Shown one piece after another: positions 1 through 12,349 of a stretch of 64,000 nucleotides of DNA. The DNA comes from Trogon surrucura (Eukaryota > Chordata > Aves > Trogoniformes > Trogonidae). Location of the stretch: NCBI GenBank assembly GCA_020746105.1, contig CM036623.1, positions 4,644,001-4,708,000 of the forward strand, in the 5' to 3' direction. The notes below the pieces were generated by a model. It did not search any database and was not told the origin of the DNA. It saw nothing but the letters and a program-made list of their open reading frames with translations. How positions within the stretch are numbered: position 1 is the first letter of the stretch; each line of letters opens with the position of its first letter. Made by a program: the position numbers and the translations under genes.

Positions 1-300
1 GGTCGTATCGCTCTGCCTGCACCCCTGCTTCTCATAGCATCTGGGTACCTCGCAGCTTTGTGTTTATCAGTGCCACAGCTGGCTTTGGGACTGTGCTATT
101 CTCATTTTTCAGGGGCAGGGAGGGAACGGCGAGCTGCCCGAGTTCACACAGGACGTCGGAGCAAGAACAGGCTACACAGCTCTATTCTCCTGGGTCGCGT
201 GTTGGCACTCTGACAGTTGAACCCAACTTCCTCCGCTCCCAGCCCGGGCAGGACACAGAAACGTATTCGTTTGGCAAAGGGGGAGGGGAACCTCTGCATC
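1..300. other. CpG-dense, GC-richer edge segment, function unknown
   Basis: I count 14 CpG dinucleotides in these 300 bases, clustered at 1-52 and 127-270, whereas the following kilobases are AT-rich and almost free of CpG. A good pyrimidine tract followed by CAG lies at about 97-111 and could act as a splice acceptor; the frame after it stays open to 383 but encodes nothing I recognise. This could be the edge of a CpG island, an exon-proximal segment or a conserved element whose main part lies upstream of the window. Composition is seen directly; any function is inference. Confidence 0.4.
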
Positions 301-3300
301 CCTTCCTTACTGTGTTTTTATTTTGGAGGAGCCAGTTGCAGTTCTCATGCGGGGCAAGGTTATTTCAACTTGGTGATCAGTAGCCACATGTTTTTCAGTG
401 TTTCCTGAGGCTATAAGGGATCAATTCCAGGCAGAGCGCAAAATCTTTGTAACTGCACTAAAAGCAGTACCACTCGCTTTTGCCGATGTATATAATGAAT
501 TCGAATAATTCATTGTTGGTCAGCATGCGTCTCCTTTCACTATAAGTTGTCTCTGTAGGTGTATAGTGTATTTTTAAAGGTAAAACAAGCAGTGTGAATA
601 GCATATGTTCAATGAAAAGGATTTTTTTCTTTTCTGCTTTTTCTTTTATCTGGTCTTATCAAGATACGATAGAAGACACATCTCGAAACTTTTTATAGTT
701 GAAAGGAAAGTCCATTGTTTTGATAGACTTCGTGATCATACTATTTATAAAACTGAATTACTTTTCCTGATTTTCTGAAAAAGGTGCCTTCCTGGTTAAG
801 TTAATGTTATGTGTTTGTAATATACTGCTGTTGTACCAAAATAGAGTACGGTAGTAATATTTTATCATGCTTATCAGTGTCAGTGCTTTTTCTTGCTGGA
901 TCTGTTAAGGTAGCACTGTTCTTTTTCAGATATTATCTTGTAAAAAATGAGACTATTGGCTTTTTGGTAAAAAATGTAAATTTTTTTTTCATGTACAGGG
1001 TGTGGATCTTTATGGCTTTTGTGGGTTAAACACATTTTCATTTTATATATAATACTTTCTGCATTTGAAGAAAGATGCAGAACTTCTCTGAGAAATTTAG
1101 TTGACCTCAGATTTCCTGAGAACCTAAGAGTCCTAGTTTTACACCATAAGGTGTCATCTCAGTAGTCATGTAAGTTTGCTAATTTAACCCAAATTGATTG
1201 TATGTCTGCATGTGTATTTTTGTGCAATGTGCTTTGTAACGGGCTGAATTTAAGTGGCAGTTGATAGTACGTCTTGCAATAGCAAAAGCAACAACGTTCT
1301 ACAGTGAGTAAGTGCACTGTGTAAATCACGGCAGAGGGTGGAACTAAGGGGCAAAGTTGATACATGCATAATGCCTCGTAGACATCTTTGTCTTGATTTT
1401 GTTGTTCTATATGTACAATTTGTCATAAAGGAGAAGATTTTAAAGTGATGAAATAGAGGTAAGAAAATTTTTTAAAGAATTGTGAAAGAAGAACCAGTTG
1501 ATAATCAACACGTATTTTTTAATTCCATTCTGGTTGTTTTGCCGAGTGCAGGAAATTCTATATTAAAGCCGTATTTGTTGTAGCTGGAAGGAAAGTGAAC
1601 AGAAGAACTATTTTTTTCAGAGTATTTTGCATCTATGGAGGGAAGAAAATGCACTTCCTACGGAGGAATACCAGTGGTTCACCATAGTTATGGAGAAGAG
1701 CTTTACTTTTCATACAATTGTTTACTATCCAGCTGAAACTAGAAGATCCTTACAGTAACAAGGAGACATTAGCTTTTCTGCAGCTGTTGTGTTTTAGATG
1801 TTTTAAATGAATGAGTTTGATTATATATACATCTGTCCATGTCTGCCAATCTACCTTAAGTTGACTCGTTTAAGCATAATTTAGTAACTTGTTAGATATA
1901 ATGAATTTCTTCCCCAAGGTCTATGAATTGGGACCGTGGGATTTAATATCCTATAACAAGTGCTCCTACTTCACAGCATATGCTTTGCTTTATCTGAAGG
2001 CTAGTGAAGATATCCCCACTTGAACTGCATGTTTTAGTTGAAGATTTGGCACCAAAGGAATCGCGAAAGTTGAATCTGTCTTCCAGTAATTGTGTGTGGC
2101 ACTGAAGGCTCCCTGCTATACAGCAAAGTACTGGGAGATGTGCTTGTCAAAATTTGTGAAGCTGTTATTATAATAAATATGATAGTTATAACTTCAGTCA
2201 TTAGTTACCATCAAGAGTATCTTAACTTGAAAAAATAATTTTGGGGGGGAGAGAGAAATATTGTCGTGAGCAGCAGTTCCACAGTGTGCAAAGCAAAGGA
2301 AAGGGATAGCGACAATTGCTTATATTAGAGTGGCAGTAAAACTTCTCAAAACTTCCATGGTGTTGGTTTGATAACTTAGTAGCAGAAAACACAATCTCCA
2401 AGAGATTGCTTTGCTATTGAACAAATCCATTGCAGACGTTTTAGTATTGCACAATGAAAAACTGGGAAGAGAGAATATACTATAAACTAAACTGTTGTAA
2501 GAGAATAGTCTTTTTGGAAGGAAAGCATAAGCAAGGAAAACTTCTGTCATTTCCTCCTTGCTGAGGGACTGAAGTTATTTGAAATGGCCTGAAAAATATC
2601 CCTATCTTGCTTATCCCAAGGGCTAGTACACCCAGTAAGGCGCGTTAGTCTCTGCTGATATGGATGAATTTGGCTGCATATCCATATTTTGTTCTACTAT
2701 TCTATAAACGGTAAAAAAAAGACTAAAAAAGACTACATACTCTCCTTTAGGAAGACAAGTGTATTGTTTGAATGGAAATAAGAAGCTTTTATTAAGTCAG
2801 CATGCAAAACGTGGCAAAAGTACTATTTCCCGTCGTTGCCAGCATGCATGACATTTGTCCCTCAGTCAGAAGCGATAGATCCCAGTGGCAAATTAGCAAA
2901 GCATCAGCCTCGCAGAGAACCTGTTGTGCCCTTTTCTGCAGCACTTTCGTCAGTGTAAGGGATTTTCCACAGCTGCCGCTAAATGATACCAACCAGTGAA
3001 GATGTTGTGTAATTTTTGGATTTCCATTGTGAATATTCAGTGAAGTGAACGCAGTCACTTTCACACAATTCTATTGCATGTCACCCCACATATCATTAAC
3101 ATTTCATTTGGTCCAATTCAGAAGACAATGCTTGCCTGGTATCACCAAAATCAGTGTGCCCAAGCAAATATTATGTTAACAGTTTCTTTGCAAAGAACAC
3201 TTTCATGCTTTTGTCATTTGCAGGTCACTTCCTAAAACTCTGACACTCTGACAAAAATAAATTTTCCTGTGATGACATCCACTTATGTTCAGTTGTTCAT

Positions 3301-4190
3301 ATGAAACCAGAACTTACCATCTACCCACTGGACCATAAAGAGATTTCAGTAAGATGCTATCCAGTTCCTGCGGCATTTCATTTTGTTCGTAAACCACTCA
3401 TAACACTGAGTAAATAAGTAAAAGGAATTGGATTCCGGGTTTCCATTCCTCTGTTGGATATTCAACTCCTGCTGTAGCCACTACAAAGTGTTTGCTTATT
3501 TGTTTATTTGTTTTTTTCATGGAGCAAATGGGCTTCAGAACTAATGTAGAGAACCTGGAGGTAAATACACCTTCACCAAGGAAATCATATAGGAACAAAT
3601 TTATCCATCTTTAGCACACAGGTAGCTTTATCCTTAAATACAAATAACATATCTGAATTTTCACAGAACCTCCTCCTTGCGATTCTCTTTCTATTGTAGA
3701 TATTTGAGGATTTTTTAGTTAGTTTTTATTTAAGTGTAAGCCAGGAAATTACAATAAATGCTAATATTCAAACTGTTACTGGTCTTTCTTGTTCTTAATG
3801 CTGTTCGGTCCAAATGCACAGTACTTTTACATTTTCAGGTCAGTAGATTCAAATGATTATATTTGTGGATATAAAGTAGTATCAGCAATCTAAGCACTGG
3901 TAAAGTAAAAGACCTGCCTACGTTTAAATATATTGTGTGTTACTAGACCATAAAAAATGAGGGAAGAGATTCATGTTTTAATCCTTTCCCTTATAACAGC
4001 ACACTGTTCTAAGCTCTGTAGGGTTTTTGTAAGTACTGCCATTATATTGCACAGAATTGGCTCCCCTCACTAAACAGTCCATGTTGAAGTTGAGAAAAAT
4101 GCAGATATGAAAAAAAAATTTTTGGCATCACCCAGCATATTCTTCAGTCTATCAGTCATCTTGGCCTTTCTGAAGTATGAAATCTGTCAG
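301..4190. other. AT-rich unique sequence, no gene seen
   Basis: No repeat family or gene is recognisable here. Open frames are short and overlap on both strands, the longest being 90 codons at 2792-3064 on the minus strand, with no domain or family resemblance. The segment holds scattered T and A runs and a short imperfect ATTTG/TTTG repeat near 3495-3515. It looks like ordinary intergenic or intronic sequence. Confidence 0.7.
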
Positions 4191-4315
4191 TCATAGAATC
4201 ATAGAATCATTAAGGCTGGAAAAGACCTCTAAGATCATCAAGTCCAACTGTCCTTACAATACCCTACTATGCAGAGTGACTGCAGTAGCCACCAGCTCTT
4301 TAACATCGCTTCTTA
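4191..4315 (-). mobile_element. CR1 LINE, 3'-end fragment
   Basis: Read on the plus strand it begins with two tandem copies of the CR1 tail octamer in reverse complement (TCATAGAA TCATAGAA at 4191-4206). The reverse complement of the conserved CR1 3' segment follows, including AAGATCATCAAGTCCAACTG at 4231-4250. The element therefore lies on the minus strand and is 5'-truncated, as is usual for this target-primed retrotransposon. Weaker similarity may continue to about 4360 (TGAACACTTCCGG at 4341-4353 resembles the next CR1 block), implying an older copy with internal changes. No coding capacity remains. Confidence 0.93.
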
Positions 4316-7300
4316 AAAATTCTTATTAGCATTCTGATCCTGAACACTTCCGGAGAAATCATTACATGTAGCCAAGCAACTACGTGTAGCTACCCCTTAT
4401 TTCATGTATTTAGTGCCTGAGTATCAAAATTATGCAACTGAAATGTAAATCAATATTGTTCTTCATGCATCAACAACCATCTTACAGGCTCGCACCACCC
4501 ATAGGTTAAGAGAAAGTAAGGGATAACTTTGCTGATGTGCTGGAATCAAGGTGGATTTCTAGACTTCTGGAAGAACATTAGTTTTCTCTAGCATAATTAC
4601 TGATGGTTATGCAAAGAACCTTCCACTGTATTTATGAACACTATGAAAAGTGGGATCAGGTTTTCTGGAACTCCATTTGTAATGACTTTGTCTGTTGAAC
4701 TCGGGTCAGTTACGAGGGAGGCCCCACCTGAGGGAAAAAAGCACACCACAGAACAAAAGGGATCCATTTTTTCATTTTACTGTTTGAATTTTATCCTTTC
4801 TTCTTTCATCTGTTCCCATCTTATGGAAGCAATTATAAGTGCTAATGAGACATTTGATCTTGCTTCAGGCAGTCATTTTCTGGTTAACACAACAGGGGTA
4901 TCAAGCATCTATTTTGGTGTTATAGGAAGGCAACAGGCTGAGGTCACATATTCTTGTCTTTTATACCTACCCAGTTGTGACAATCCTTTTTCTGTTACCT
5001 GAAATACTTATTACACTATTTTATTTTTCTGTCTGCACCTCTTATATGAACTCCTTGTCACTAATTTATGTCAGGAAAAGATATAACTCTTACAGGTGTT
5101 TCCAATTTAGAAACCAGCCAGAAGTATTCAAAACATTTTTTTTTTTTCTATTGGGAGCTAATTCTAGTCAAGTTGAGAATTACAAATGTGTTGTTTAGTT
5201 CAAGAAACAAGTGGTGACTGATGAGCAGAAGTAGCGCTTGAACCTGGCACCCAAGGAGTAGAGTTTAATAAATTGGAGTATCACTCTACAGAGCACAGTG
5301 CCATTTGAAAACACGATGTCTTTCATGTTGGCTTAATTCGTCAGAAACCGTAACCAAACCTGGCAGTTCTGTGCCATTCATTTCATCAGTCTTATTTATC
5401 AGCAGAGAGTCAGAGAACGCTTTTGGGCTTGTGCTCCTCAAGCATTGATAATTATGCGTATAGAGAGCGCTGCCTGTATAACGTAGTACACCCAGTGGAA
5501 CTGGGAAACCAGTTTCGATTTAAAGGAAACACCCTCACGAAAACGCAAGGTATGTGTACTAGGCAGAGCGAAAATATGTCATCCATTAGTGTGAATTTTG
5601 CTTTGGAGGACATGACCTTTTGTTGTGGGGTGATCAGTTTCTCATTGGTAACTTGCATGTGGAACACTTCTAGTGTGTACTTCCCATAAATTAAAGTTGG
5701 TGCCAATGAGACAATGTGAGACGTCTTCTAGAAATGAACGCAGGAGAACAGAGAGGCTAGTTAGTGGAAATAATTTCCTGTATAATAATGCTTTCCTTTT
5801 ATCGTCTTGCTCTGCGACCGATAGCAAAAGCTGCGAAATATATGTCTGGATATGCATTAAGCCTGGAGGTCGATGAAATGGGTTCCAAAGTTTGAGCACA
5901 AAGCAGAATAGTGTATGACCATCTGATGTGTTCAGTGGGAGTTGCCTTCGTTTTCTCCCACCTAATACTGGAGGAAAACTTTGGGCTTAACAAGAAATAG
6001 CTTTTACTAGCAAATTTAAAAGCCACCAAAATTAGCAAAAACCCTGTGGGCTTGGTTTCTGATATGTAGAAAAAGGAGAATAGACCTAGAGAGAAAAGAA
6101 TAACTATTTCAAACTAAACCTTTATAAGCTCATAAATTGCCATAATTTTCTGGGATGTTTTTCCCAGAATTTTTCCTCTGAGAAAATCACCGAGTACTTC
6201 TTGGTCAATACCTTATTTGGGAGCATCTCTTTTAAGCACTGGATTTTTTAAAATATAATTTTGATTTTGTTACTGAACATTCTTGCTTAATTAGATTAGT
6301 GTGATCTTTCAAATCAGGCTTCCAGCACAATAAATTATAAGCACTAGTTTTCTTTATATAAATCAACCATTACAGTTACTTGATGAGGTCTTCAAATTTT
6401 AAAAACTTGAAATTTGAGATTGAAAAAAATAATTCCCATGAATAGACATTTTAAAGATATTTCAAAACACTCATCTTCAAAGATCTCTAATTTTTATGGG
6501 TATTTAATTAAATATTTCTGCTGGTAAACTTATTTATCAGAATATTCCTGAAACCTAAGGACAGAGAGAATGGAAAGAAAATCAAAGCGTGTTAAAAAAC
6601 TGAAACAAAAATGCACAGAAATCCTTTTTTTTTTTTTCCTTATTATTATGCGGGAGCATGTGAAACTGAGGACTAGAATCTACAGTCACTTACTGTATTC
6701 TTATTATTCTTAACTTTACAATTATGTAGTCCTACGCAAACCAGTAAAGACACCCACATACATAATGTTAGCTGTGGTAAAAGATGTCAGTTCTACAAAC
6801 ACTTATGCCTTTAGGTGACAATTAGATGAATTGATTTTACTCGTAGTTTCACAGTTAAACATGGCTATTGAATGGGATCCACATTAGCAAAATACTAGGT
6901 TTTAAAGTGCTTTTTGAATATGTTAGACTGTGTTAAGTCTACTTAGAAGAGTGTTAGGGAGGAGAGGACATGTGTTCTTTAAACGGGACAAGTTTCTGAC
7001 ACATGCTGTCATATTTAGGATACTGGTTCCTGACATAGCACTTTTTTCCTCCTTCAGAATATGACTTCACATTTCAGTAGTCCTCAGATTCACAGACACA
7101 TGTCAGCTTCACCAGCTGCTCATTAATTTATGTATTTTAAAGAAGGTAGTAGGGAAATGTGGGGAGCTTGTTTCTTATCGAGTGACTCAAGTGTGCATGT
7201 GAAGGTAATATTGAGGAAACACAACGGGTTAACAGGAGAGAACTCCCACACTTAATTCCTTCCTGTTCGATGAGCTCCTTCACCGTAGTTTGATCCTTGT

Positions 7301-10019
7301 AACGCACAGTGTTTCGTATTTTAAGAGTTGTGATTCATTGTATGGAGGTGGAGAGAACTGAGGATCTTAGGCACGTTAATGATTTTAAATGAGGAAAAAA
7401 ACCCCGTTTTTTCCCTGCCTTTGCTTTTTTTTTGGTAGAACTTTAGCAGACAGAGTATATGGACAGCATGATGGTTAATTTTATCTCAGATTTGATCTGG
7501 CCACCAGTTACTTTCTACTTCTTCAGGCTGCTTACTCTGTCACTGAGTATTAGGTGTATTACCCACAGAGCAGTAATTACATTTGACACATAATTATTAC
7601 GGTTTTGATGACAAGAAGGCCTTTTCTTTTCCTGCTTTCATAACATATATTCCTGAAAGTGCTGGCTTGCTGAATACAGTTCGTTTAAAAGCACTTGGAT
7701 TTGAACTGAACGCCGGGACAAAGAATGAAATGAAAAGGGAAGGAAAGAGCGAGCACATTTGAAAATTCCACAGATGATCTCACACGAGTCGATTCTGAAC
7801 AGGAAAGAAAGCCTTTAAGTGTTGTTAATGCAAAAAGAGAAAGAGCTGCCTGGCTGCAGCCATGCCAGATGCCCAACAGGAAAGGAGTGCTTTTAAAGTT
7901 AATAAACTGAAGGAGGTTTGGAAAAAACGGAGGCTCCTGGCAAGGCCACATAAACTCCACAAATGAGTTTCTAATCTTGCCACATGGGCATTTTTCCAAC
8001 TGTGCACTCTGAGTCACCCCCAGCTGCAGGCCTGGATGAGCAGTTTAACAATCCTTCGCGCTTTTTTTTGCCATAATTTTTTTTTTGGGTTTTTTTTTTT
8101 TTTTAATGATCAGCATCAGAGTATCACGTTTCTGGAGCCTGGGGGCTGTGTGGTATTCAAACAGGGTGAGTGCTTGGAATTCCTCCAGCCCTACCTGCAG
8201 CTGCCTCTCTGCTGAGGTTAGAAAAGCTGGAGCTGTGAACTTTTGGCCATTACCTTCTTCCTACGCCTTGATTTCTCGTAGCGTGCATGCGGCAAAGTGA
8301 AGTTGGGAGGATGCTAAGTATTCTTCCTGTCTTTTTATAAAGAAAGACCTGGATGGAGCGATGTTAATGCTAGAAACCCTTCACTGGGAATCGAATGGTT
8401 TTGAAGGAAACCTGAGCGGAAAAAAAATGACCTGGCTTCCTTCTGTGATCTGAGAGCTGAACACCAGCATCAAGGAAGCAGTACTTGATGTGCAGGGGAT
8501 CCATCCTTTTGATGTGAACTCTTCAATCAGTGCTGAAACAATGATAATCAAATTAACATACTATAAAGCAACTCTAATTTTAGCCCGGTTTGTTATTGTA
8601 AGAGTTAGTGGGGAAGGGTAAAAGGGGAGGTGGAGGCTGCTATGAATGACTAATGCTATATTTCAGCCTCTTAAGCCATATTTAGTAATGTGGGATATAA
8701 AAATAAGCTTTCAGCGCAATTTTTCCTATTTGACTTCTATTTCCTTTCTTCTGTTCCTTCTCCTAAAGATGGATTTAACTAATTACTCTTTTAGGTGGAT
8801 GTTGATAGACAGGTATTTATTATTGGTGCTGTAAGCCCTGAATTTTTTTTCCACAGTGAGTCCACAGACACATACACTAAACTCCAATTCTCTGGGGCTG
8901 TCAGAATTACAGACCAGCCCGAGGCATAGCAGTATGATAAAGTTTTCAGGCCCTGTTTAGTTAAGGCTGAAAATCTGGGACCCAGCCAATCTATACCACT
9001 CAGGGCTCTTTTCACAGTCCAAAATGATTTGGCTTAAACATTTCCAACTGTGATGAGGTCCCATTTCAGTGATTATACAGTCATTCACTTTTCCACATCA
9101 ACATCAAAGTCATTAACAACTGAGTATTATTGCATTGGCTGGAATTCAGTTAAGGACTAGAGGGATGTTGCTCTTTATTAAGATAAATCATTGCCTTGGT
9201 TATGTCACCCATGAAATAATCAATTTACTGTGTTGGTTAATTTCCTCCCTCTTTGATCTGCGAATTAAGTTCAACAGATCATTGTTTCACACAACTGCAG
9301 TGCAAAGGATACTTTAAAAGAAATGTACCACATTTTCTAATGCTAAAAGTCTGGTAACTATGTAAAACAAGAAGAGTGCATGTGGCCTGAGAACTTTGGT
9401 GTTTTTCCATTCTTCGTTTCAACAGTTTCCTTTGAAAGCTTCAGGGGAAAATGAACCATCAGCACCTATTTGGGTGATCCTCCCTCAAAATTCCTGAGGA
9501 ATTACCAGGAGCAAAGAGAAAAGCGAGCAGAATTGACTCTGAAGCCTTCTGAGGAGTTAGGCTTGTGGCAGAGCCAACGAAAATGTTTTCCACATCTAGG
9601 TGTATGGCATTTTATTGATAGCCTGTATGAGCTTTACTTACTGAGATACTTACTGTAAGGAATTTTTTAGAAAAATCCTTCTCTCACAGCAAGCCAAATA
9701 TTCTGAACAAAATAAATCTGAATAATGCAGTGCATTGATATTGATTCATATTCTAATCTCCCTTCACAGTGAACTATGCATTCTGAAATTAATGTATGTA
9801 TATGAATAAGCCCATATCAGCTATAGAACTCATTATTCCTATCAAATAGAAACTGGTTATGAGAACCTAAAACCCACATTTGACTTTTAGTTTTGCAGAA
9901 CTTCACAGCACTGTGGATACTTAAGTCTTATTTTTCCAAGATTAAACTCTCATTCTTCACAGATTAAAGAGCATAATCTAGACTAATTAAAATCAACACA
10001 GATTTTCTCAGTATTTCTC
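4316..10019. other. AT-rich unique sequence with T tracts
   Basis: No gene or repeat family is recognised. The segment contains a 13-T run at 6625-6637 and a T-rich stretch at 8062-8104 (runs of 8, 10 and 15 T). The block at about 7690-8040 is less AT-rich than its surroundings and has overlapping open frames on the minus strand (7685-8017 and 7825-8007) that resemble no protein I know. The 122-codon frame at 4634-5002 also lacks family resemblance and is treated as chance. Confidence 0.65.
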
Positions 10020-10786
10020 TGCTGTAATTCAAGTTCAGATCCATGGGCTCTTTCCAAGGCTGACCTCTTGTGTACCAGTTTGGGAGCCCCAGGGTAAAAG
10101 TTCTCTGGGGCTCCTGGCAGATGCAACAGTCACAATGGGGAAGGAGGGCAGCTGTGCCTGTGGGGAGGAGAGGATGGGCCAGGTGACCCAAATGGACCCA
10201 TCACAGGTTCCTTCCCGTGGTGCTCGGTATAAAAGGGCCCCTGAGAAAATCTCTGGGGCTTTTAGTGTTGCTGTTGGCTGTTTGTCATCTCTGCTTGTGC
10301 TGCTGGAGTTCCTGCCTCCTGTTTTGTCACTGTAAAGGAGCACTGTGTGTCAGGATGTCTTCCCCCGTCTTGAGAGTGGCATAGATCCTTTTCTGGTTTG
10401 TGCTTTTTGGGGTTTTTTTGGGTGGTGGGAGTTGACTGTCATTGGAACTCTGGCCTTGGGTGCTTCTGTCTGCTGCCAAGTCCAGCCTGGGACTTTTTTT
10501 TTTCCTGCTTGGGCTCTTGTTGGTATCTGCAAGATGTGGGGACTGTTTTAACATATTCTCTCGTATCTTTGAGGATGTTTACATACTTGTGTATATCTAT
10601 ATACAGTATGACATCTTTGTTGTTATTGTTAGTAGTATTCTTTTTTTTTTTTGTTAAACTGGTTGCAAGTTTTTTCCAACTGCAAAATCTCTCTCCCTGA
10701 TTCCCCTCTTATTGTCCCCTTGGAGGGTGCTAGGGCGAATCACAGAGAGCCTTTGCCAAAGTTTAGCCCAGCTTTAAATTTTGACG
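10020..10786 (+). mobile_element. LTR-like retroelement remnant (solo LTR)
   Basis: The segment has LTR organisation. A GC-richer U3-like part (about 10040-10225) is followed by a TATA box (TATAAAAG, 10228-10235), a T/G-rich transcribed part, and a U5-like end with a GTTAAAC motif near 10655. It finishes in TTTGAC at 10780-10785. Its last 220 bases match 58075-58288 in order and spacing, showing that this is a dispersed family. The layout resembles avian class L endogenous-retrovirus LTRs, whose 3' ends have a comparable TTAAAC-containing terminus, but I cannot name the family. The 5' boundary is uncertain and no coding part is adjacent, so it is most likely a solo LTR. Several overlapping short frames inside it are not genes. 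Confidence 0.6.
10228..10235 (+). promoter_or_regulatory. TATA box of the LTR-like element
   Basis: TATAAAAG is followed by a GGGCCCCTGAG context, as in many avian LTR promoters just upstream of the transcription start. Position and sequence are seen; activity is not known and the element is probably decayed. Confidence 0.5.
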
Positions 10787-12326
10787 TCATGTCTATATTC
10801 TTCATTTCTCAAGTCCATGGTCCGTCATGAACTTTGAAAAATAAAAGCAGTATGTGGGGTGGCATAAGAATTTGAACTCAGATTATGCTGTAAAATGTAT
10901 CTAATATTTCCCCTAGTGACTGAAGAGCTGGACTGGCCTGGGCAAGGCTCTACTTGCTTGGCCAAGTCCACTAACCACATTTCCCATATTGATCTGCAGT
11001 GGTTTCACATCCCCAGTGTCGGGCACATAAGCCCCTCATATTGCGAAAGCTGCTTGATATTAGAAGGCAGACAGTGAACAAATTAGGGAGAATGGTATTC
11101 CTGCCTGATCTTGCATACTTGTACTGCTAAGGTCCCTGTAAATGATAAGCATCTGGTAGACTTTGAGTTAACCTCTCTGTAGTATTAGGTTTTGGTTTGT
11201 GGAACCAAATTTTTATGGCTTTAAGATTCTAGAACATTGATTTATGAGTAGAAATGCTAGTATTTTTGAAAGAAAATGCATATTAAAATACTATTGCCAA
11301 AGTAGTTGAACTAAAACTTGTGACTAAACTGAAAATGAGTATATATCTTTGCTAACTCCAATTACCGTCGTACGAGTAAAATGTTTTCACTAATTCCCAA
11401 GTCAAAGTTATGGATTAGAGCAACAGTTCAAGAAGATGTACTACTGATTTATTATAAGAATGACACTACAAATTAATTTCAGAATTAATGTGAATTGATT
11501 GCAGATTGGCATTTACAGCAATGACTTGCAGTGTTTTCTCCTCACACTTAACATTTTTAAATGCTCTCTCCACCCTCTGCAAAACTTGAGTGTGATTTCA
11601 TGAAAGAAAAACAATTTGTATTAACAAATTACTTTAGTGCACTTGGATGTCATCTCATGATACTAAATATACCGTAGCTGAATATATAGGAGAATGAGCA
11701 CTGATGAAAGTTCGAAGTCAGAACTGTGTAGTAATTCACTGTAAATCAGTTGGGATATTCAGAAGATTTGAGGAAGCTTAGTATTGAACATCTAATTGCA
11801 ACTACAGTAAACCTGATTAATGCACATGACAACTTACCATTTAATATAAATTATTTTCCTTATAAACCTTCTCACTTGGCAATCAACCTGCTGTTTTCTA
11901 GTTTCTCACATTTGTTAGTTTCTCCTTGTCAATTGCTTCATATTCATGGACCAATTAGTTATCATTTCTAATTGAATAGTTTGAGCGGAAAGTAAAAACA
12001 CTGCTATTCCTCACTCGTGATTACTTATTGACATGAATGCATAGTAACTGCAAGTTTCTTCAAGTTGTCGTGAGATATTTCTTAGAGTTACCATGAGGTC
12101 ATATGCTTAAAGGTCTTAGATGACAGAAGCTCCTGATGGAGTTTTGAACACATATTTAGCTTTTGTAATTCTGCTTCAGGCAGTAGCAGGCAAGTTAATC
12201 ACTGATTGACTTTTATTAATTCTGATTTGTAAGGCTGATAGGCTCAGAAATGCAGCATATAGACAGATTCTTGAAATCCAGCCAAGACAGGAATCCTATA
12301 GAAATTCCAAAAATAGGAGACAATAC

Positions 12327-12349
12327 TTTTTTTTTTTTAAAAAAAAAAA
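12327..12349. repeat. T12-A11 homopolymer palindrome
   Basis: Twelve T are followed directly by eleven A, a self-complementary poly(dA:dT) element. Such tracts are stiff, exclude nucleosomes and are prone to length change. Confidence 0.9.

Noticed and set aside
128..262. Resemblance to the tail of an old tRNA-derived SINE of the MIR type (CTGCCCGAGTTCACACAGGA and GAACCCAACTTCCTCCGCTC).
   Set aside because: The two blocks are separated by unrelated sequence and are individually short; I could not make a continuous alignment by eye.
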